From: an uncultured Prochlorococcus sp.
Lineage (GTDB): Bacteria > Cyanobacteriota > Cyanobacteriia > PCC-6307 > Cyanobiaceae
Reading direction: 5' to 3'
NCBI GenBank assembly: GCA_902623195.1
Contig: CACNSV010000007.1
Location: 1-43,182, forward strand
DNA length: 43,182 nt
A model generated the notes under the pieces. The model made no database searches and was not told the DNA's origin. It worked only from the letters and a program-made list of their open reading frames with translations. A program made the position numbers and the translations under genes. This document shows, piece by piece, positions 38,540 to 43,182 of this stretch. Numbering within the stretch: the first letter of the stretch is position 1; each line of letters opens with the position of its first letter.

Positions 38540-39334
38540 TTAAGCTTTTCTACCATATAGCTCACCGATTATTTTTACATCAACAGGTTCTTTAGATCCC
38601 ATATCTGTATCTGATGGTTGAATTGCCTCAAAAGTTCCTGCGAATTCATCTGTATCACTATCAACACTTGTTATTGAAAGTTTTATTGTTCCAGTTCCAT
38701 TTACATCAACTTTAATATTCTCTTTTGCAAGTTCCTCATCATCTCCTCCCAAAGCGACTAAGCCCTGAGCATATTCAACACCAGTGTTAGCAGCCCTCGC
38801 TTTTGGATCTAAAAAATCACCAGTTCTGTAATTAGGCGTAAAAGTAGATCCGCTTACCTCAGTACCTGGTTCTATTGATGAAGGGATATTAGCTGTTAAA
38901 TCTTTTGCTGAAAAAGCAAATGGGACTTCTAATCCCCCAGGTGTTAAAACTGTGATTAATTGAAAATCAATACCACCTTTTTCTGTGAATTTTCCAGAAT
39001 CTATGTCTCCATAAACTTCAGTTACTGTTGTATTATTTCTGGGACTAATAATTTTTGTTGAGACAAAGTCAGCTTTTTGACGCTTTGAGCCTGGTACTTT
39101 GACATAAACTTCAGTCGGATGCATACATATTCCTTTCAAAGAATCTCCATTACTTATTGAGATGGAGCCATCTAAGGAAGAATCTAATGCAGGACAATCA
39201 TTGGCCTTCCCAGTATTAACAACGTCAGTGAATTGAGCATTACCTCTTTCAGAAAATGCATATGTTCTTAATGGAACAAAGGCTATTGTTATACAAAATG
39301 AAATGACCAAGGCCAAGAATGAACGAATTCTCAT
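38540..39334 (-). CDS. psbO: photosystem II manganese-stabilising protein PsbO
   Basis: 33-kDa extrinsic lumenal subunit that stabilises the Mn4CaO5 cluster. N-terminal signal peptide (basic MRIRSF, hydrophobic core, cleavage after TYA). The conserved cysteine pair is present (NDCPAL and KGICMHPTE), as are GGIDFQLITV-type and GSTFTPNYRTG motifs. 264 aa, ATG at 39334. Isolated from coaBC by 228 bases, with its own terminator, so monocistronic. Confidence 0.98.
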   Translation of the reverse strand: MRIRSFLALVISFCITIAFVPLRTYAFSERGNAQFTDVVNTGKANDCPALDSSLDGSISISNGDSLKGICMHPTEVYVKVPGSKRQKADFVSTKIISPRNNTTVTEVYGDIDSGKFTEKGGIDFQLITVLTPGGLEVPFAFSAKDLTANIPSSIEPGTEVSGSTFTPNYRTGDFLDPKARAANTGVEYAQGLVALGGDDEELAKENIKVDVNGTGTIKLSITSVDSDTDEFAGTFEAIQPSDTDMGSKEPVDVKIIGELYGRKA

Positions 39335-39562
39335 AATTAAAATTTCAATAAAGTTCTGAGTCTGCCGGTAAAATTTTACCTTTAATGTTCAGTACGGATA
39401 ATACAAGGGAAAGAAGCATAAATGTTGGTCATTTTTTGCCTCGAAACAACCCGTAGCGTTAAATTTTTTTTAAAATCTTGATTTATACTAAGCTAAAAAG
39501 ACTCTATAACAGCATTTATCTAAATTAAAATTACAAAAAAATACAAATATTAAAATTTTGAT
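39335..39562 (-). promoter_or_regulatory. psbO promoter and leader region
   Basis: Holds a perfect 14-base palindrome GGTAAAATTTTACC at 39367-39380, 33 bases upstream of the psbO ATG, suited to an mRNA hairpin or a dimeric regulator site. Further upstream is CGCTACGGGTT (39458-39448, minus strand), similar to boxes before pgk and eno. No gene seen. Confidence 0.4.
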
Positions 39563-40816
39563 TTATTTATCAATTGAAATAATTCTATTAATTAATTTAT
39601 TAGCTAATTCTAATTTAGATGATTTTTCAATGTATTCTTCCATCCCTTTTTTATCAAAAAGCCAGCCTTCATTTTCAGATCCTTCACCAAAACCTTGTCC
39701 ATCAATATCGATTGGATTTGCAAAAATTAAATCACAACCTTTTCTCTGAAATTTTTGTTTAATTGTCTCTCTAAGATTTTCATGGGTGCCAGTAAAAGCA
39801 CAGAAACCTATAAATACTTGATTATTTCTTTTTAAAGTTGAAACTTCCTTCAATATATCGGGTACTAGTTCTAGATTATTAGCCAGATGTTCTTTCAGAT
39901 TGTTTTTCGGAACTTTGTAAATAGTATTTTCTTTAATTTTGATATCAGCCACAGCTGCATTCATAAAAAAGTAATCATAATTATGTACTTTTTTTTGAAT
40001 TAAATTACTGAGCTCTAATCCATTTTGAACTTCGTATGATTCAATTCCGTCAATTATTTCTTTACTTAGTTTCAAAGGACCATGTATATAAGTTACTTTT
40101 GCGCCTCTGAATCTAGCTACTTGAGCTAGAAGAAGACTCATCTCTCCAGAACTATTATTTGTAATCATTCTAGCTGAATCTATTTTTTCCGATGTTGCAC
40201 TACCAGTTACTAAAAAAGATTTATTCGCTAAATCATTAAAATCTCTTCGTTTTTCTAATAATGCAAATTTAATAGCTAATAGTATTAAATCATTTGTAGG
40301 GATTTTCCCTATCCCATATTGATCACATGCTAGAAGTCCTTTTAATGGTTCTATAGATAATGTATTTTTAAATGTTTTTAATTTTTTATAGTTTGATTTA
40401 ACAGCTGGATTCAGCCACATATTTGTGTTCATTGCAGGTGCGACGATTATCGGTTTCGTATTTGCAATTAGTATGCTTGAAACTAAACCCTCTGCATTCC
40501 CATATACCCACTTAGATAATGTAGTTGCAGTCAAAGGTGCAATGAGAAGGATATCTGCCCATTCACAGAGAGTAATATGCAAAGGTTTTGATTTTTGATA
40601 ATTCCATTGATCAGCATCAGTTATGCACTTATTTCTGCTTAATATAGAAATTGAAAGAGGTTGAATGATTTTTTCAGCATTTTTTGTAATTACGCATTTG
40701 ACAGTATAATTTTCTTTAATTAATTTACTAACCAATAAAGGTATTCTTACAGCGGCAATGCTTCCGCTTATTAATAATAAAATCTTTAATTTTCTTTTTT
40801 TATTTGATTTCTTCAA
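39563..40816 (-). CDS. coaBC: bifunctional phosphopantothenoylcysteine decarboxylase / phosphopantothenate-cysteine ligase
   Basis: Two consecutive coenzyme A steps. CoaC (about 1-190): flavin site LLLISGSIAAVR, His-type active site, APAMNTNMW, and substrate recognition GLLACDQYGIGK. CoaB (about 200-417): SGEMSLLLAQVARFRGA, MNAAVADI. 417 aa, starting TTG at 40816. The spacing from psbO (228 bases) argues for separate transcription. Confidence 0.95.
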   Translation of the reverse strand: MKKSNKKRKLKILLLISGSIAAVRIPLLVSKLIKENYTVKCVITKNAEKIIQPLSISILSRNKCITDADQWNYQKSKPLHITLCEWADILLIAPLTATTLSKWVYGNAEGLVSSILIANTKPIIVAPAMNTNMWLNPAVKSNYKKLKTFKNTLSIEPLKGLLACDQYGIGKIPTNDLILLAIKFALLEKRRDFNDLANKSFLVTGSATSEKIDSARMITNNSSGEMSLLLAQVARFRGAKVTYIHGPLKLSKEIIDGIESYEVQNGLELSNLIQKKVHNYDYFFMNAAVADIKIKENTIYKVPKNNLKEHLANNLELVPDILKEVSTLKRNNQVFIGFCAFTGTHENLRETIKQKFQRKGCDLIFANPIDIDGQGFGEGSENEGWLFDKKGMEEYIEKSSKLELANKLINRIISIDK

Positions 40817-40955
40817 TTTTTGTTTTTTAACATTTTAACTTATTGCTTAATTGCCTAAATAAAAATTTTTTATTTTCCAAATTATTCAAAAAATATTAAA
40901 TTAACAGCGATCAAAAATAATGTAATTAATATATATCTAAATATTCATTTCAACA

Positions 40956-41156
40956 ATGTCCCAAACCAAGAGAGAACAGGTTGTAACTCACATCAGATAT
41001 CTTAGACAAGAATTGAGAGAAATGCATCAGGGAATACAAGAAGATGGTTTTTTCCCTGAGCCTGGAGAATTGAGAGGTATTCTCGCTCAAATGGAGGCAC
41101 TTCTTGAATTATTAGAGGGTAATCAAAAAATTAAACCAGCTTCAGATTTATTATGA
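40956..41156 (+). CDS. small conserved-looking hypothetical protein (66 aa)
   Basis: Not recognised by name. ATG at 40956. Highly charged and helical: two helices (KREQVVTHIRYLRQELREMH and LRGILAQMEALLELLEG) separated by a Phe-Phe-Pro-Glu-Pro-Gly turn, a helical hairpin likely to mediate protein contacts. No membrane segment. 17 bases before the Ycf20-like gene, so probably in one operon with it. Confidence 0.75.
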   Translation: MSQTKREQVVTHIRYLRQELREMHQGIQEDGFFPEPGELRGILAQMEALLELLEGNQKIKPASDLL

Positions 41157-41173
41157 GCTATTAATTTGACGAG

Positions 41174-41515
41174 ATGACTATAAGACCTCAAAAAACAAAA
41201 TTTCAAATAATAATCGTAGATAATTTTAAAACTCTAAGTAATTGGGCTTTAAACCCCTGGAGAAGATATTCTTTTGCTCTTGTTATTTTTTTTATTGGAT
41301 ATTTCTTTGGGAGCTCATTAGGAATGATAAGTGCAGTTTATAATTTGATGGATCCTCTAAGTGCTTTAATCTCAGTATTAATAATTGAAATATTAATAAA
41401 AATAAGAAGGGCTCTGTTAATTGATAAAAATAAAAAATTTTTTCTTTTAATAACAGATTTTCTGAGAATAGGTTTACTTTATGGTTTTTTCACTGAAAGC
41501 CTCAAATTACTTTAA
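41174..41515 (+). CDS. ycf20: Ycf20/DUF565 family membrane protein
   Basis: Short thylakoid or plasma-membrane protein of the Ycf20 (DUF565) family found in cyanobacteria and chloroplasts; plant and algal relatives are linked to non-photochemical quenching, while the bacterial role is unclear. Motif [21 protein letters not shown] marks the first membrane segment; a second lies at about 58-75 and a third near 95-110. 113 aa, ATG at 41174. The last 14 bases overlap the convergent pyrB. Confidence 0.83.
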   Translation: MTIRPQKTKFQIIIVDNFKTLSNWALNPWRRYSFALVIFFIGYFFGSSLGMISAVYNLMDPLSALISVLIIEILIKIRRALLIDKNKKFFLLITDFLRIGLLYGFFTESLKLL

Positions 41516-42533
41516 ATCCCAAATTGACTTTGCTTAATAAATATAAAAGTGCCATTCTTACTGGTACTCCATTAGCAACTTGATCGTTTATGAGACAATT
41601 GGGATATCTATCAACTATTTGGCTACTGATTTCTACATCACGATTTAAAGGACCGGGATGGAGGATAGGAACCTCCTTCTCACAAATATCAAGCTTTTGT
41701 GATGTTAAACAATAATCATTACAATAAGACTTAATACTCGTTAGAAAATCTTCCTTCATCCTTTCTTTTTGTAATCTTAATGTGATTATTGCATCAGCAT
41801 TTTTGATAGATTTTTCAAGTGATCTAGAAATACTAATTTTGCCTCGATCTTTAATGGGATCTACTAAGTCATATGGGTTGTCATAATTCAAAAAATTTGA
41901 AAATTCTTCAGGTACCAAAGTTTTAGGGCCACACAGAACAATATTTGCTCCAAATGCTGTTAAGCTCCATATATTTGATCTTGCTACTCGAGAATGAAGA
42001 ATATCTCCAATTATTAAAATTGTTTTATTAAATAAAATATTTGGATCGAGATTTATTGGCGAGAAAAATTTTGTTAGTGTGTATAAGTCTAGTAGGCCTT
42101 GACTCGGATGACTGTTAAATCCATCCCCTGCACTTAAAATAGATGTTTTAAAACCATTTGAATCTAAATTTTTTGAAATCTCAAAAGGTGAATTATTTAA
42201 TGAATGTCTAATGATTAAAATATTGGACCCCATAGAACAATAGGTTCGCGCAGTATCTAGATATGTTTCTCCTTTTGCTAAAGAACTTGATGAGGGATGG
42301 AAGCTTAGAAAATCTGCTGAGAGTTTTTTGGCTGCAAGCTCAAAACTATTTTTAGTTCTTGTGCTTGGTTCAAAAAATAAGGATGTAATTAAAAATCCTT
42401 TTAATGAAGGTAAATTTTTAATATCTGCACTAGTTACTGATTTGAATTTATGTGCTAAATCAATAACAATTTTAAAATCCTCTTTTGAAAAGTTTGAGAG
42501 AGTTAGGATATGTTTATGTGGCCAAGAGTTCAT
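41502..42533 (-). CDS. pyrB: aspartate carbamoyltransferase catalytic subunit
   Basis: Joins carbamoyl phosphate and aspartate, the committed pyrimidine step. Carbamoyl-phosphate site [12 protein letters not shown], the SSSSLAKGE loop, HSRVARSN, and [12 protein letters not shown] at the aspartate domain. 343 aa, ATG at 42533. No pyrI regulatory chain is beside it. It starts 6 bases after the stop of mpg, so the two are very probably co-transcribed. Confidence 0.96.
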   Translation of the reverse strand: MNSWPHKHILTLSNFSKEDFKIVIDLAHKFKSVTSADIKNLPSLKGFLITSLFFEPSTRTKNSFELAAKKLSADFLSFHPSSSSLAKGETYLDTARTYCSMGSNILIIRHSLNNSPFEISKNLDSNGFKTSILSAGDGFNSHPSQGLLDLYTLTKFFSPINLDPNILFNKTILIIGDILHSRVARSNIWSLTAFGANIVLCGPKTLVPEEFSNFLNYDNPYDLVDPIKDRGKISISRSLEKSIKNADAIITLRLQKERMKEDFLTSIKSYCNDYCLTSQKLDICEKEVPILHPGPLNRDVEISSQIVDRYPNCLINDQVANGVPVRMALLYLLSKVNLGFKVI

Positions 42534-42539
42534 ATGTAT

Positions 42540-43145
42540 TTAATGCTTAAAGTCTTTAAATTTATTTTGTAATTTAGGAATTTTGTCTCCTTTTGCTCTT
42601 TTACTGACGCTTCTACTACTCTTTAAGTACCACCTCCATTTTAAATTTACTGCTTTTGAGATACCTATTCTCGTAGTTTGGACCAACTCTTCATTATTAA
42701 TATTAATATGACAATTAAAAATTTTTAGGAAATTATTATTGTAACTTTTTAATGAATTTAATTTTGAGTCAATTTGAAATTTCTTTGTTAGATTCCCTGG
42801 CCCCGAAGCTATTCTCTCTTCTTCTTGAGAAATAAAAACTGATCTAATTAAAACTCCACTAGCAAAATTATTTTTGTGGGTTACTAAATTAAAACAATAG
42901 TGAATGCCATAAGATCTATAAACATAAAATAACCCTGGCTCCCCAAAAAGTGTTTGATTTGCTCTAGTTCTTTTATTAAAACCGTGGCAAGCCTCTTCTT
43001 CTTGAGAATAGGCTTCCGTTTCTACTATTATCCCTTCTTGTATTTTATTCCCATTATGCAGTCTAACAATAAGACATCCAATTAATTCGGGAGCAACAAT
43101 ACTAGAGTGGCGAGAAAAAAAATCTTTATTAAGTATTTTTTTAAT
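42540..43145 (-). CDS. mpg: methylpurine-DNA glycosylase (AAG/MPG) lacking a standard start codon
   Basis: Base-excision enzyme that removes 3-methyladenine and other alkylated purines. The minus-strand frame reads KILNKDFFSRHSSIVAPELIG, then VETEAYSQEEEACHGFNKRT, TRANQTLFGEPG and LFYVYRSYGIHYCFNLV, an unmistakable AAG domain with the catalytic Glu in ETEAY, the flipped-base Tyr/His residues and GPGNLTK. The stop is TAA at 42542-42540. Upstream the frame runs to an in-frame TGA at 43157-43155 without any ATG, GTG or TTG; the only plausible start is an ATT at 43145 (ATT AAA AAA ATA), giving about 201 aa, the usual length. Absence of a standard start is why simple ORF calling misses it. It could use ATT, have lost its ATG, or be frameshifted near 43150. 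Confidence 0.85.
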   Translation of the reverse strand: MKKILNKDFFSRHSSIVAPELIGCLIVRLHNGNKIQEGIIVETEAYSQEEEACHGFNKRTRANQTLFGEPGLFYVYRSYGIHYCFNLVTHKNNFASGVLIRSVFISQEEERIASGPGNLTKKFQIDSKLNSLKSYNNNFLKIFNCHININNEELVQTTRIGISKAVNLKWRWYLKSSRSVSKRAKGDKIPKLQNKFKDFKH

Positions 43146-43182
43146 TACCGTAAGTCAATTAACTAACTATATTTTTAGCGGG

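Overview
The window is a compact, strongly AT-rich piece of a picocyanobacterial core genome. The gene content (bicA-sbtA-sbtB, CP12, psbA, psbO, a Ycf20-family protein, a Mg-type HemB), the AT-rich codon use, frequent TTG starts, almost no Shine-Dalgarno sites and very short gaps all point to a high-light-adapted Prochlorococcus. I see no insertion sequence, integrase, tRNA, rRNA or CRISPR array, so this looks like a conserved backbone segment rather than a genomic island.

Layout. Positions 1-8850: the end of an oligopeptide-type ABC ATPase, then a pseudouridine synthase and an RbgA-like GTPase (-), pgk (+), a secreted hypothetical (-), murG (+), a CobD-like aminotransferase, pyrD and rnhA (-). 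Positions 8896-15012: the minus-strand run clpB-like, secE, nusG, rplK, rplA, rplJ, rplL, which continues into rnhA and pyrD. Positions 15337-19838: eno (+), a UbiB/ABC1 kinase with a small coiled-coil protein (-), and trxB (+). Positions 19856-22805: the inorganic-carbon uptake operon bicA-sbtA-sbtB (-). Positions 23058-28228: hemB, a VOC protein, mutS2, obg and a small protein (+). Positions 28282-30494: CP12 and a GST (-), then an aspartoacylase-like gene (+). Positions 30622-33579: a GC-rich block that may encode a 42-aa protein on the minus strand, then two tandem psbA genes. Positions 33631-43145: aroC (+), then eda, ftsH, sat, psbO and coaBC (-), a small protein and ycf20 (+), and pyrB with mpg (-).

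How the genes work together. Light and carbon metabolism dominates the second half: D1 (two copies), PsbO, an FtsH protease of the type that removes damaged D1, CP12, and Na+/HCO3- uptake by BicA and SbtA with its PII-like partner SbtB. The first half is mostly translation, secretion and nucleotide housekeeping. Several convergent gene pairs overlap at their 3' ends.

Most notable: (i) two psbA copies that read as base-for-base identical from ATG through the terminator, preceded by unrelated leaders that both carry two hairpins at similar distances from the start; (ii) an unannotated GC-rich block (about 46% GC) divergent from psbA-1, either a 42-aa CDS or a structured RNA; (iii) a clear methylpurine-DNA glycosylase reading frame at the right edge with no ATG, GTG or TTG start; (iv) an SbtB that ends before the usual redox C-loop. 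I did not find a wholly new multi-gene system.
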